DNA from: an uncultured Rhizobiaceae group bacterium
GTDB taxonomy: Bacteria; Pseudomonadota; Alphaproteobacteria; Rhizobiales; Rhizobiaceae
NCBI GenBank assembly: GCA_947501445.1
Contig: CANMVS010000025.1
Location: forward strand, 1-64,000
Reading direction: 5' to 3'
DNA length: 64,000 bases
The notes below the pieces were generated by a model. That model did no database searches. It was not told the origin of the DNA and saw only the letters and a program-made list of their open reading frames with translations. The position numbers and the translations under genes are program-made. This document shows, in pieces, positions 19,438 to 29,016 of this stretch. Within the stretch, counting starts at the first letter, position 1, and every line of letters starts with the position of its first letter.

Positions 19438-21066
19438 TCACAGGAACACTGTGGTAATTTCCGGCACTAGCAGGATCACCATCAGGATGAACAGCTGCAT
19501 GCCGATGAATGGCAAAAATCCGCGGAAAATATCCGGCAAAGTGATGTGTGGTGGTGCCACGGATTTCAGGTAAAAGGCCGCCGGGCCAAATGGCGGCGAG
19601 AGAAAACTGACCTGCATGTTGACGCAGAACAATATGCCAAACCACACGCGCACCATCGTTTGTGAATCCAGTCCGCCGGTCAGACCAAGTTCGTTGATGG
19701 GCAGCTTCAGAACGATTGGCAGGAAAACCGGCATGACCAGAAGCACGATGCCGGTCCAGTCCATGAATGCGCCCAGAAACAGGAAGATGACCATCATGAC
19801 AAGCAAGACGCCCATGGTTGGCAGATCATAGCCCACAATAAGATTGGCAACGAAGGTTGGGCCACCTGCGATCGTGTAGGCGCCCGCGAGCGCTGTCGCA
19901 CCAAAGGTGACCCAGATGATCGTCCCGGTGGATTTGAATGTCCGCATCGACGCTTCGCGCAGCAGATTGATTGAAAACTCGCCGCGGACCCAGATCAAGA
20001 ACAGCACGGCAAGCGAGCCCATGGCCGCTGCCTCCGTGATGCCTGTAATGCCGCCGTAGATCGACCCCAGAACAACAAATACAACCAGCAACGGTGCGAC
20101 CATACCCTTGCCGCGCGCCCATGCCTCCTTGGCAACACCCCAGCCCACACGGCCAAAGATATAGGCCGCACATACGGCAGCAATGGCCAGATAGGTCCAA
20201 AGGGTCGTGTTATCGATTAACACAGTGTTTTCATTGATCATCTTCGGATTGATCAGCGCGCCACCCTGCAGGTAGAACCAGCGAAGAACAACAATAGATG
20301 CACCGACACCCACCAGCAGGAATATCAGGGTGGAGCCGTAAAGCGCCTTTTCACGGCCGGTCATGTCATCGGGTGATGGTTCAGGCAAAGGGGCAAGGGA
20401 TGGGTTCAGACGGGTACGCACCAGGATGTAAATGATGTAACAGGCCGCCAGCATGAACCCTGGCAGGAAAGCAGCTTTGAAAAGCGCATGAATGGAGGTT
20501 TCAGTAATCAGCCCATAGAAAATAAGTACAATCGACGGGGGGATCATGGTTCCCAGCGAACCCGATGCACAAATTGTACCAATGGCCAGGTTTTGATCAT
20601 ACCCCAGACGCAGCATTTGTGGCAGTGCGATCAGGCCAAGCAGGACAACCTCGCCACCAATAATGCCTGACATTGCGGCCATGACAATTGCCATCAATGC
20701 GGTTACGACGGCAATTCCGCCGCGTGTGCGTGACATCCATTTGCTCAGTGATGAATACATATCGCGGGCGATGCCCGACCGTTCGAGCAATGTTGCCATG
20801 AAGATGAACAGCGGCACCGATATCAGCACATAATTGGTCGTTATCCCGTATAATCGCTGGGCCAGAATGTTCATCGGGCCAGAACCAAAGCTGCGTGTCA
20901 GTACGCCACTGCCGAAGCTCAATGGGTCAGTAATCAGTGTCGGTTCAAACTTGAGGACCAATACAACGACGGCGAGAAATCCCGAGGCAAATCCAAGCGG
21001 CATGCCAATGGCAAGCAATAAAAACATGCCAACCAGAAGGATCAGTGAAATGGTTCCAATATCCAT
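19438..21066 (-). CDS. TRAP transporter large permease (DctM-like)
   Basis: ICASGSLGTMIPPSIVLIFYGLITETSIHALFKAAFLPG and multiple TM segments. Confidence 0.95.
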   Translation of the reverse strand: MDIGTISLILLVGMFLLLAIGMPLGFASGFLAVVVLVLKFEPTLITDPLSFGSGVLTRSFGSGPMNILAQRLYGITTNYVLISVPLFIFMATLLERSGIARDMYSSLSKWMSRTRGGIAVVTALMAIVMAAMSGIIGGEVVLLGLIALPQMLRLGYDQNLAIGTICASGSLGTMIPPSIVLIFYGLITETSIHALFKAAFLPGFMLAACYIIYILVRTRLNPSLAPLPEPSPDDMTGREKALYGSTLIFLLVGVGASIVVLRWFYLQGGALINPKMINENTVLIDNTTLWTYLAIAAVCAAYIFGRVGWGVAKEAWARGKGMVAPLLVVFVVLGSIYGGITGITEAAAMGSLAVLFLIWVRGEFSINLLREASMRTFKSTGTIIWVTFGATALAGAYTIAGGPTFVANLIVGYDLPTMGVLLVMMVIFLFLGAFMDWTGIVLLVMPVFLPIVLKLPINELGLTGGLDSQTMVRVWFGILFCVNMQVSFLSPPFGPAAFYLKSVAPPHITLPDIFRGFLPFIGMQLFILMVILLVPEITTVFL

Positions 21067-21075
21067 GGTGCGTTC

Positions 21076-21873
21076 TTATTCTTCCGGTTTTGGCGGATTA
21101 CCCGTCAGGATTTCATCCGGTATATTGTCTTTTTTCAGTGCGGCAACTTCATCTTCGAGCTCGTCGCGATCGGACCAGGTTTTTGGTGTGCGATTGAAAT
21201 CGCGGACCAGACCGAACAGGACGATTGCGATGGAGCCAAGCAGGAATATGCCGATGCCGATTTGCCATTTGAGTGGCACGGCATTGCCTTCTGGCGGGAC
21301 GATATACAGCGTATAAAGCGCCGCCAGCGCCAGACCAACGATGAAGGTGGTCACCAGAATATCAAATGTTTTGCGGACCCACGCAACCGATGGCCAATCG
21401 CGAATGAGGTTGGAAACAACCTGCAAACTCAAGAACAGCATCATCGTTAAAATGAGGGGTTTGATGGTCGCCGGCAAAGGCGGATCAAAGGCAGTACCAA
21501 ATGCTTCCCAACGCCAGAATTTTGCATTGGCTTCGCCAAATCCGCCATAGATGACAGCCATTCCGAAAACGCATACGCAGATTGTGGATAATACGTCGAA
21601 GATGCGTCGCATCCATAGTGGGACCACATCATAGATTATAAAAATACGGATGTGACTGCGTTGCTGCATGGCATACAGGCCGGCGGACAAATAGATGCCA
21701 CCCGCGATCCACAACGACATCTCATTCACCCACAGGGTGGCTGCAGCAAAGAAATACCGCATGATAACTTCGTACAGGATTATCAGCACGATGAAGAACG
21801 GTGCCCACATCGCAATACGGCTGAAGCACCAGGTTAGCAGGTCGAGCGGGCCTGTACGATCATGTTCGATCAA
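21076..21873 (-). CDS. TRAP transporter small permease (DctQ-like)
   Basis: four TM segments, adjacent to DctM-like gene. Confidence 0.88.
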   Translation of the reverse strand: MIEHDRTGPLDLLTWCFSRIAMWAPFFIVLIILYEVIMRYFFAAATLWVNEMSLWIAGGIYLSAGLYAMQQRSHIRIFIIYDVVPLWMRRIFDVLSTICVCVFGMAVIYGGFGEANAKFWRWEAFGTAFDPPLPATIKPLILTMMLFLSLQVVSNLIRDWPSVAWVRKTFDILVTTFIVGLALAALYTLYIVPPEGNAVPLKWQIGIGIFLLGSIAIVLFGLVRDFNRTPKTWSDRDELEDEVAALKKDNIPDEILTGNPPKPEE

Positions 21874-22068
21874 TTCCGTGCTCCTCCCCAGAACAGTTCC
21901 TATGAACAGAGATCATCATTTCGCTCAGCCCGTCAAGCACGCCAGTACAGTGCATTAAGCAGCAATTATGCCGGAAAACGGGCTGTCACGTGTAAAACTG
22001 CCCACCTGTCAAAGGTCTGCAATTATACGCATGTGGCACCAGAGCAGACAGTCGCAGATGTTTGGAAA

Positions 22069-22095
22069 CGGAGGGAACCAGGGTGGTTCCCTCCG
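22069..22095 (-). terminator. hairpin downstream of the TRAP solute-binding gene
   Basis: CGGAGGGAACCA-GGG-TGGTTCCCTCCG, 12-bp perfect stem just past the dctP-like stop. Confidence 0.65.
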
Positions 22096-22103
22096 CTAAT
22101 TGG

Positions 22104-23129
22104 TTATTTACTCACCAGACCAAGCTGGGTGAGATATGCAACGTGACTGTCCACAAGCGCTTGGGCTTCCGGTGTTGTTGCAAATTCAGGCCATGCAGCC
22201 TGAGCGGCATCGCGGAATTTCTGGCGATCTTCCGGTGACCAGTCGTAAATTGTCACACCCTTTGCCTTGAGTGCTGCTGCAGCTTCGGCATTTTTCTTTT
22301 CAAATGTCAGCGCGGTGCGCAGAGCAAGTGCCATCATTCCGGTCGACATGATGCGCTGATGCGATTCAGGCATCGCATCCCACATGGCCTTGTTGCAGGC
22401 CAGGTGATCCGAAGGCATGGAATGGAAGCCGGGGAAATTGGTGTGCTGCACAATATCATAAAGACCAAGTCCAACGTTGTTGGCGAGACCGGATGCATCC
22501 GCACCATCAATAATACCCGATTCCAGTGCAGTAAAAATCTCGGTGAAATCCATCACAATCGGCTTGGCGCCAAGGTTTTCAAAGATTTTTGTTTCCATGC
22601 CGGGCGGTGAACGGAACTTCCAATCCTTGAAGTCATCGGCATTGCGGATTGGTCGTGATGATGCCAGGGATTCCTGTCCCGGTACCCACCAGCCGATCAG
22701 CTGCATGTCGTATTTGTTGTACAGGTTCTGAGCCGCTTCAAGGCCGCCACCGTAGTAGAGCCAGGACAACTGCTGATAGGGTGTGTCGTAGCCACCCATG
22801 ATATCACCAACAAACTGGAAGGCCGGGTTCTTGCCGGTCTGATAAGCGCCACCTGTCATGTCACAATCAAGAATGCCGGTTGCGGCGGCATCGAATGTTT
22901 CCGCCGATTTAACCACCGACGAAGAATAGAACATTTCAACCTTGATCTCATTGTTGGACATCACCTGGATATCATCAACAAATTGAGCTGCCAGTTTGCC
23001 CGATGGTGTTTCGGGGGCAAAATGTGTCTGGATGCGTAAGTTGGTGTCTACGGCAAAGGCGCTGCCTGCCACACCGGCTGCAACGGCGGTGCCGAGCAGG
23101 GCTGATGTCATTGTCTTTAACAGTCTCAT
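22104..23129 (-). CDS. TRAP transporter solute-binding protein (DctP/TAXI-like family 7)
   Basis: signal peptide MRLLKTMTSALLGTAVAAGVAGSAFA; KFRSPPGMETKIFENLGAKPIVMDFTEIFTALESGIIDGADAS. Confidence 0.93.
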   Translation of the reverse strand: MRLLKTMTSALLGTAVAAGVAGSAFAVDTNLRIQTHFAPETPSGKLAAQFVDDIQVMSNNEIKVEMFYSSSVVKSAETFDAAATGILDCDMTGGAYQTGKNPAFQFVGDIMGGYDTPYQQLSWLYYGGGLEAAQNLYNKYDMQLIGWWVPGQESLASSRPIRNADDFKDWKFRSPPGMETKIFENLGAKPIVMDFTEIFTALESGIIDGADASGLANNVGLGLYDIVQHTNFPGFHSMPSDHLACNKAMWDAMPESHQRIMSTGMMALALRTALTFEKKNAEAAAALKAKGVTIYDWSPEDRQKFRDAAQAAWPEFATTPEAQALVDSHVAYLTQLGLVSK

Positions 23130-23282
23130 GTGTTCCTCCCATTGAGGGGTCAATTCGGACAAGCCGGTAACCCATACTGTTTGAACCAATATCCAAGGTA
23201 ACGTTAGGTCTAGAACAGTCTCATACGCAACCCTTGAAATTCCGTTCGATATGAAGCTAACAAGCTCAAGAACCGATGACAA

Positions 23283-23316
23283 CAGATTTTCGAAATTATT
23301 TATTTTTTCGAAAATC
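23283..23316. promoter_or_regulatory. inverted repeat, candidate GntR operator
   Basis: AGATTTTCGAA-N12-TTCGAAAATCT perfect 11-bp arms in the TRAP/GntR divergent intergenic region. Confidence 0.5.
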
Positions 23317-23374
23317 TATTGAATAGATGACAGGCTTGGTTCAAGTTATGTGCTTGTGAGCATAAGGAAAAACG

Positions 23375-24061
23375 ATGCCGAAGACTGCGGAACTGGCTGA
23401 CATACCTTTAGGTGCGCATGTCACTTCCGCCGGACATGCCTATGAAATTCTCCGGGACGGCTTGATTTGGGGGCGGTGGAAGCCGGGTGAAAAGCTCAAA
23501 CCCCAACACCTGAAGACGGAGATTTCAACGACCTCCAGCGCTTTGCGTGAGGCATTGATCCGCCTGGCGGGTGAAGGTTTTGTCACCTTTGAGGAGCAGC
23601 GCGGGTTCAGTACCATCAGGCCAACACCATCCTCCTTTCTTGAATTGCGCCATTTGCGGGTATTGCTTGAGCTGGATGCAGCACGTCTTTCAGTGGAACG
23701 GGGTAATCTGGAATGGGAAACCAATCTGAGCGCCGCCCATCACCGCCTGATTTTTTTGGAAGACAAGATGCGCAGCTCAGATGACCTGCGCAGTTATATT
23801 AAATGGTGGTCGCGCTATGATGGGCAGTTTCATGAAGCACTGATTGCGGCCTGCGGTTCGGAACTGCTCAAACAGCAATTTCGTTCTATTTATGATAAAT
23901 ACCGTCTGCATGCCGTAACCGAATTGCGGACATTCGGATTTCGCGGTGAAACAACGACGCGCGAACACAATGACATTGTGACGGCCGCACTTGATCGTGA
24001 CGCAGATGCCTGCACGGCGGCCATAGAACGTCACGTCACAGTATACCGTGATGGCGACTGA
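23375..24061 (+). CDS. GntR-family regulator with FCD domain (FadR subfamily)
   Basis: winged-helix LKTEISTTSSALREALIRLAGEGFVTFEEQRGFSTI; FCD-like C-terminal domain. Confidence 0.92.
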   Translation: MPKTAELADIPLGAHVTSAGHAYEILRDGLIWGRWKPGEKLKPQHLKTEISTTSSALREALIRLAGEGFVTFEEQRGFSTIRPTPSSFLELRHLRVLLELDAARLSVERGNLEWETNLSAAHHRLIFLEDKMRSSDDLRSYIKWWSRYDGQFHEALIAACGSELLKQQFRSIYDKYRLHAVTELRTFGFRGETTTREHNDIVTAALDRDADACTAAIERHVTVYRDGD

Positions 24062-24256
24062 TCGCAGCGAGAATGCAAATGGTATGTCCTGTTCACGTGG
24101 CGTCTTGCTGTCAAAATGCGGTGCATTGTGCATTGTGGCTTGCCGAGTGACCGCAGATTGTGGCAGGCTTTTGTATGGACACGGGTTTGCTTGGACTGTT
24201 TCACGTTTTGCCACAAATGGGATAACGGTATCGGCCTTTGATTTCGTTGATGCAGT

Positions 24257-24290
24257 CAGGTTTTGCCGATTCCGTCGAGACCTGAATTGC
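24257..24290 (+). repeat. 34-nt imperfect palindromic repeat, copy 1
   Basis: caggttttgccgattccgtcgagacctgaattgc; 29/34 identical to copy at 28764. Confidence 0.6.
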
Positions 24291-24393
24291 TCTGGACAAA
24301 CTCGAACAGGTTTGAAACAAACGATATCATCGACAATATCAGAAAAATTGAAATTCTGTTAGATAATGCGCCCGCGAGGCGTTTGGAGGATTC

Positions 24394-25254
24394 ATGCAGT
24401 ATCACACGCCCGGCAGTTTTGATGATGCCGTTGAGCTTGCAGCCAATGCCGAAGGGATTACCCGCTTTCTGGCTGGCGGAACTGATGTTCTGGTGCAGTT
24501 ACGCGCTGATATCGTGACACCGGACATCCTGATTGACGTCAAGAAAATTGCGGGCGTGAGAGATATTACACGCGAAGATGGTGGCTGGCGCATTGGCGTT
24601 GCCGTGTCTGGCGCTGAAATGTCGGAGCACCCGTTGTTGCAAAAGGAATGGCCAGGCGTGGTCGAAGCCATGGATTTGATCGGCTCGACACAGGTGCAGG
24701 GCCGGGCGACACTGGTGGGCAATCTGTGCAATGGTTCACCCGCAGCAGACAGCGTCCCGGCAATGATTGCAGCCGGTGCCTGGGTGTCGGTTATCGGGCC
24801 GGATGGCACGCGCAAAGTGCCGGTTGAAGACATTCCAACAGGCCCTGGCCAAACAAGCCTTGCTAAGGGCGAATTGATCAACGCCGTGCACCTGCCGGAA
24901 CGTGGTGCTAATGGCGGTGACGCCTATTTGCGTTTTATCCCCCGCACTGAAATGGATATTGCCGTGGTCGGATGTGCGGTAAATCTGCGTCTTGACGGTG
25001 ACAAAATCAGCGAAGCGCGCGTTGTGCTTGGTGCTGTTGCCCCGACCGTTTTGTTGGTTGAAGACGCGGCAGCGGCAATTATCGGGTCAACCCTGGATGA
25101 AGCGGCGCTGGAGATATTGGCAGCAGCGGCCAGTGCAGCCTGCAATCCGATTGACGATAAACGCGGCACCATTAAATTTCGTACCCACGTTGCCGGAGTA
25201 CTGGCAAAACGTGCGGCAAAAATTGCCTATGAGCGTGCAGGAGCCTCCGTATGA
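24394..25254 (+). CDS. molybdenum hydroxylase FAD-binding subunit (CoxM-like)
   Basis: FLAGGTDVLVQLRADIVTPDILIDVKKI; RATLVGNLCNGSPAADSVP. Confidence 0.95.
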   Translation: MQYHTPGSFDDAVELAANAEGITRFLAGGTDVLVQLRADIVTPDILIDVKKIAGVRDITREDGGWRIGVAVSGAEMSEHPLLQKEWPGVVEAMDLIGSTQVQGRATLVGNLCNGSPAADSVPAMIAAGAWVSVIGPDGTRKVPVEDIPTGPGQTSLAKGELINAVHLPERGANGGDAYLRFIPRTEMDIAVVGCAVNLRLDGDKISEARVVLGAVAPTVLLVEDAAAAIIGSTLDEAALEILAAAASAACNPIDDKRGTIKFRTHVAGVLAKRAAKIAYERAGASV

Positions 25255-25730
25255 GCATGATACATGTAACCACAAATGTTAACGGCGATGATGTCGAGTT
25301 TTTGTGCGATCCGCGTGAAACCCTGTTGGATGTTCTGCGGGATAAATTGGCGCTGACCGGCACCAAGGAGGGGTGTGGGACCGGCGATTGCGGTGCCTGT
25401 TCAGTGACCGTTGATGATCGGCTTGTCTGTTCCTGCCTGATGTTGGGCGCTGAGGCCGAAGGTAAATCGGTTACCACCGTGGAGGGTATCGCTGATGGTG
25501 AGAACCTGCATCCGCTGCAGGAAAAATTCATCGAATATGCCGCGCTCCAATGTGGCATTTGCACCCCCGGAATTCTGGTTGCCACCAAGGCGTTGCTGGA
25601 AAAAAATCCTGACCCGACCGAAACCCAGGTTCGTTACTGGCTGGCCGGAAACCTGTGCCGCTGTACCGGTTATGACAAAATCATTCGCGCTGTGATGGAT
25701 ACGGCTGCAGATATGAGAAAGGCTTCCTGA
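25251..25730 (+). CDS. molybdenum hydroxylase [2Fe-2S] subunit (CoxS-like)
   Basis: GTKEGCGTGDCGACSV; QCGICTPGILVATKALL; LAGNLCRCTGYDKI. Confidence 0.97.
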   Translation: MSMIHVTTNVNGDDVEFLCDPRETLLDVLRDKLALTGTKEGCGTGDCGACSVTVDDRLVCSCLMLGAEAEGKSVTTVEGIADGENLHPLQEKFIEYAALQCGICTPGILVATKALLEKNPDPTETQVRYWLAGNLCRCTGYDKIIRAVMDTAADMRKAS

Positions 25731-27979
25731 TGGCTATGGATCACGACAAGACAAATGGTTTCAAGGTTGTCGGTACCCGTCCGAACAGGCCCGACGGGGT
25801 AGACAAGGTTACCGGCCGGGCAAAGTTCGGTGCCGATGCCTATGCCCCCGGCATGTTGCATGCGGCAATCGTGCGGTCACCCCATGCCCATGCCCGCATT
25901 TTGAGCATTGATACATCAAAGGCAGAAGCGCTGAGCAGCGTCAAAGCTGTCGTAACACGGGCGGATTTCGCCGAGGGCCTGACTGGTGAAAACTGGAATA
26001 TTCTCGAAAACGTCATGGCAGGCGACACTGCTCTCTATGATGGCCACGCTGTTGCTGCCGTAGCAGCAACCACGCCGCTGGCGGCGCGCGATGCAGCAAA
26101 ACTGATCAAGGTTGAATATGAGCCCATGCCCCACGTCACTGATGTGGACAAGGCGATGGCTGCCGATGCGCCGATTATTCGCGCGGGTGCTGCAGACAGT
26201 TCGGTTCCGTCCGGTCTGCACGCCAATGTTGTTCGCTACCATGAAAGTGGCCACGGCGATGTCGCGACAGGTTTTGACGAAGCGGATGTGGTGATTGAAG
26301 ACAGCTTCAAGACCGAGGCAACCCATCAGGGGTATATCGAACCGCATGCCTGTCTGGCCCAGCTTGGGCCGGATGGCAAAGGTGAAGTCTGGTGCTGCAC
26401 ACAGGGCCATTTCAACGTGCAGAAAGTTTGCGCTGCACTGCTGGGCACGGATTCCAGCCAGTTGCGTGTAACCGCATCTGAAATTGGTGGCGGCTTCGGC
26501 GGCAAGACTGTGGTCTTCATAGAGCCCGTCGCACTGGCACTTTCCCGCAAGGCCAGCCGGTCAGTCAAACTGGTGATGAGCCGGTCTGAGGTATTCCGTG
26601 CAACCGGCCCGACAGCCTCAACGTCCATGGACATCAAAATCGGCATGACCAGGGAAGGCAGGATCACAGCGGCAGAGGGCATATTCCGATTGCAGGGTGG
26701 GGCTTTTCCCGGTGCACCCATGGAATTTACCGCCATGTGTGCCTTTGCACCCTATGATTTGAATAATGTTCGCCAGATTGGCTATGACGTCCTGTCCAAT
26801 CGTCCGAAACAGGCAGCCTATCGGGCACCCGGCTCACCGATGGCAGCTTTCGCGGTTGAATCGGTCGTTGACGAATTGTGCAAGAAGCTTGGTCTGGATC
26901 CGCTTGAAGTGCGCCTGATGAACGCATCAAAAGAGGGAACCAAGGCCTCCTATGGGCCGCGTTTTGATCGCATCGGTCTGGTGGAGACACTGGAAGCTGC
27001 AAGAGATCATCCCCACTATTCGGCACCTTTAGCCGAAGGGCAGGGGCGTGGTGTTTCGTGCGGGTTCTGGTTTAATCATGGTGGCGAAACGTCGGTTTCT
27101 CTTGCACTTTCTGAAGATGGGACTGCGGCTTTGTCTGTCGGAACACCGGACATTGGCGGTTCGCGGGCCGCATTGGGACAGATGGTTGCCGAGGAACTGG
27201 GCATACCTTACGAGAAGATCCGTACCACGATCGCCGACACGGCCACCCTTGGCTACAACGAGATCAGCCACGGATCACGTGTGACCTATGCCAGTGGTCT
27301 GGCTGCCATCAAGGCATCACGTGATGCTGTGCAAAAACTTTGCGCCCGCGCCGCAGCCAAATGGGGCATTGATGAAGAAGCCGTGGTTTGGGAAGACGGT
27401 TATGCGAAACCATCCGGCCCCAACGCTGGCAGCTTTGAACCGATTTCGCTGGCTGAGATTGCCAGTACCATGGGGCAGACCGGCGGTCCGATTGCCGGCC
27501 ATTTTGAAGCAACACCTGAAGGGGCAGGCGTGAGCTTTGCCACCCATATTGTTGACGCCGAAGTCGATGACGAAACCGGTCAGACAAAGGTCGTGCGCTA
27601 CACGGTTGTTCAGGATGCCGGTAAGGCTATTCATCCCACCTATGTTGAGGGGCAGTTTCAGGGCGGTGCTGCGCAGGGCATCGGTTGGGCTTTGAACGAG
27701 GAATATATCTACGGTGAAGATGGCCGACTGCAAAATTCCATTTTCCTGGATTATCGCATTCCGGTGGCTTCGGATTTGCCAATGATCGATACGGTTATTG
27801 TCGAGGTTCCAAACCCCGGTCATCCCTACGGTGTGCGCGGTGTGGGTGAAACATCCATCTGTCCGCCGCTGGCGGCCATCGCCAATGCCGTGTCGAATGC
27901 GGCGGGTGTGCGTTTGAAACACCTGCCCATGTCGCCACCACGCATTCGCGAAGCGCTGGATCAGCAGGCAAATGGTTGA
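25730..27979 (+). CDS. molybdopterin-binding subunit of xanthine dehydrogenase-family oxidoreductase (CoxL-like, not form I CODH)
   Basis: GGGFGGKTVVFIEPVALALSRK, AYRAPGSPMAAFAVES, GVGETSICPPLAAIANAV; lacks AYRCSFR. Confidence 0.95.
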   Translation: MAMDHDKTNGFKVVGTRPNRPDGVDKVTGRAKFGADAYAPGMLHAAIVRSPHAHARILSIDTSKAEALSSVKAVVTRADFAEGLTGENWNILENVMAGDTALYDGHAVAAVAATTPLAARDAAKLIKVEYEPMPHVTDVDKAMAADAPIIRAGAADSSVPSGLHANVVRYHESGHGDVATGFDEADVVIEDSFKTEATHQGYIEPHACLAQLGPDGKGEVWCCTQGHFNVQKVCAALLGTDSSQLRVTASEIGGGFGGKTVVFIEPVALALSRKASRSVKLVMSRSEVFRATGPTASTSMDIKIGMTREGRITAAEGIFRLQGGAFPGAPMEFTAMCAFAPYDLNNVRQIGYDVLSNRPKQAAYRAPGSPMAAFAVESVVDELCKKLGLDPLEVRLMNASKEGTKASYGPRFDRIGLVETLEAARDHPHYSAPLAEGQGRGVSCGFWFNHGGETSVSLALSEDGTAALSVGTPDIGGSRAALGQMVAEELGIPYEKIRTTIADTATLGYNEISHGSRVTYASGLAAIKASRDAVQKLCARAAAKWGIDEEAVVWEDGYAKPSGPNAGSFEPISLAEIASTMGQTGGPIAGHFEATPEGAGVSFATHIVDAEVDDETGQTKVVRYTVVQDAGKAIHPTYVEGQFQGGAAQGIGWALNEEYIYGEDGRLQNSIFLDYRIPVASDLPMIDTVIVEVPNPGHPYGVRGVGETSICPPLAAIANAVSNAAGVRLKHLPMSPPRIREALDQQANG

Positions 27980-28217
27980 AGTAACCCTTTGGTCCGGTCT
28001 GAAGTCCTTCACAGGTGGGCAGCAAACGGTTGAGGTTGAAGCAAAAAATGTCGGCGAGCTGCTTGAAGCACTCGCAGACAAATATCCCGCGCTACAGCCG
28101 ACTATCGAGGCAGGCGTATCTGTGGCGGTGGATGGCAAAATCATCGCCAGCAGTCTGACCGAACCGATAAACGCTGATAGCGAAGTCTTTTTGTTGCAGC
28201 AATTGAAGGGCGGCTAG
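27972..28217 (+). CDS. MoaD/ThiS-family ubiquitin-like protein
   Basis: 81 aa ending in LKGG; overlaps stop of the molybdenum subunit gene. Confidence 0.85.
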   Translation: MVEVTLWSGLKSFTGGQQTVEVEAKNVGELLEALADKYPALQPTIEAGVSVAVDGKIIASSLTEPINADSEVFLLQQLKGG

Positions 28218-28223
28218 AGCCAA

Positions 28224-28257
28224 AAACACTTCTGAGTGATTAACCTCAGAAGTGTTT
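28224..28257 (+). terminator. terminator-like hairpin after the MoaD-like gene
   Basis: AAACACTTCTGAG-N8-CTCAGAAGTGTTT, 13-bp perfect stem. Confidence 0.7.
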
Positions 28258-28316
28258 GTTCCAGGCCATTCAATCCCGTAGCATTCTTACTCTTCTGATT
28301 TGAGTAAGGTGCTGCA

Positions 28317-28757
28317 ATGATTTTACATCGTCAGACTTGTCAGCTGCCCACAAGGCTAACTCTGGTGTGCCTGCTTTTGCTTGGCTCACTGACCAACGCC
28401 CTGGCCGCACAGATCATGACGGCACAGGAGGCGTCAAAACTGTCGCAAACCGGTGAAATCCTGTTGATTGACATTCGCCGGCCGGAGGAGTGGAAACAGA
28501 CAGGCGTTGCGCAATCGGCGGTTCTCAATTCCATGCATGAGCCGGGATTTATTGCGCGTCTGGATATCCTGACAAAGGGCGACAAAAGCCAACCCGTGGC
28601 GCTGATTTGCGCGCGGGGAAACCGTTCCACCTGGCTGACCGGTGAACTGGAAAAACGTGGATATGAGAATATTATCAATGTGACCGAGGGCATGCTGGGC
28701 AGCAACGATCAAAACGGCTGGCTGCGCGCGCAATTGCCGATCCGCAAAATTGAATGA
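28317..28757 (+). CDS. secreted rhodanese-like domain protein
   Basis: signal-like N-terminus, LLIDIRRPEEW, ALICARGNRSTWLTGELEKRGY active-site Cys loop. Confidence 0.85.
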   Translation: MILHRQTCQLPTRLTLVCLLLLGSLTNALAAQIMTAQEASKLSQTGEILLIDIRRPEEWKQTGVAQSAVLNSMHEPGFIARLDILTKGDKSQPVALICARGNRSTWLTGELEKRGYENIINVTEGMLGSNDQNGWLRAQLPIRKIE

Positions 28758-28763
28758 CGCATC

Positions 28764-28797
28764 CAGGTCTTGCCGGTTCCGTCAGAACCTGAATTGC
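28764..28797 (+). repeat. 34-nt imperfect palindromic repeat, copy 2
   Basis: caggtcttgccggttccgtcagaacctgaattgc; direct orientation relative to copy at 24257. Confidence 0.6.
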
Positions 28798-28990
28798 CAT
28801 AAATAGGCTTTCTGCGCAATTTGTGAGTTTCTCCACAGTCAATTGCAATCAAAAAATGCACCCTGCGCCCGGGTTGGTTCTCTTCGGTTTTTCATTGGGG
28901 ATCAACCAGATTGTGACCGCCTGTCAATTGCGGTCCCATTGGGGTGAGCGTGACGATTACTTGCCACACAATTGCCCTTGATTTCGTATA

Positions 28991-29016
28991 TCAACATTGG
29001 TGTTACCCAATGTTGA
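28991..29016 (+). repeat. perfect inverted repeat / hairpin
   Basis: TCAACATTGG-TGTTAC-CCAATGTTGA, 10-bp arms, ~175 bp upstream of the TPP-enzyme gene. Confidence 0.6.

Noticed and set aside
25730-27979. Aerobic CO dehydrogenase (form I) large subunit
   Set aside because: Active-site loop reads AYRAPGSP rather than AYRCSFR, so only a generic xanthine dehydrogenase-family assignment is supported.
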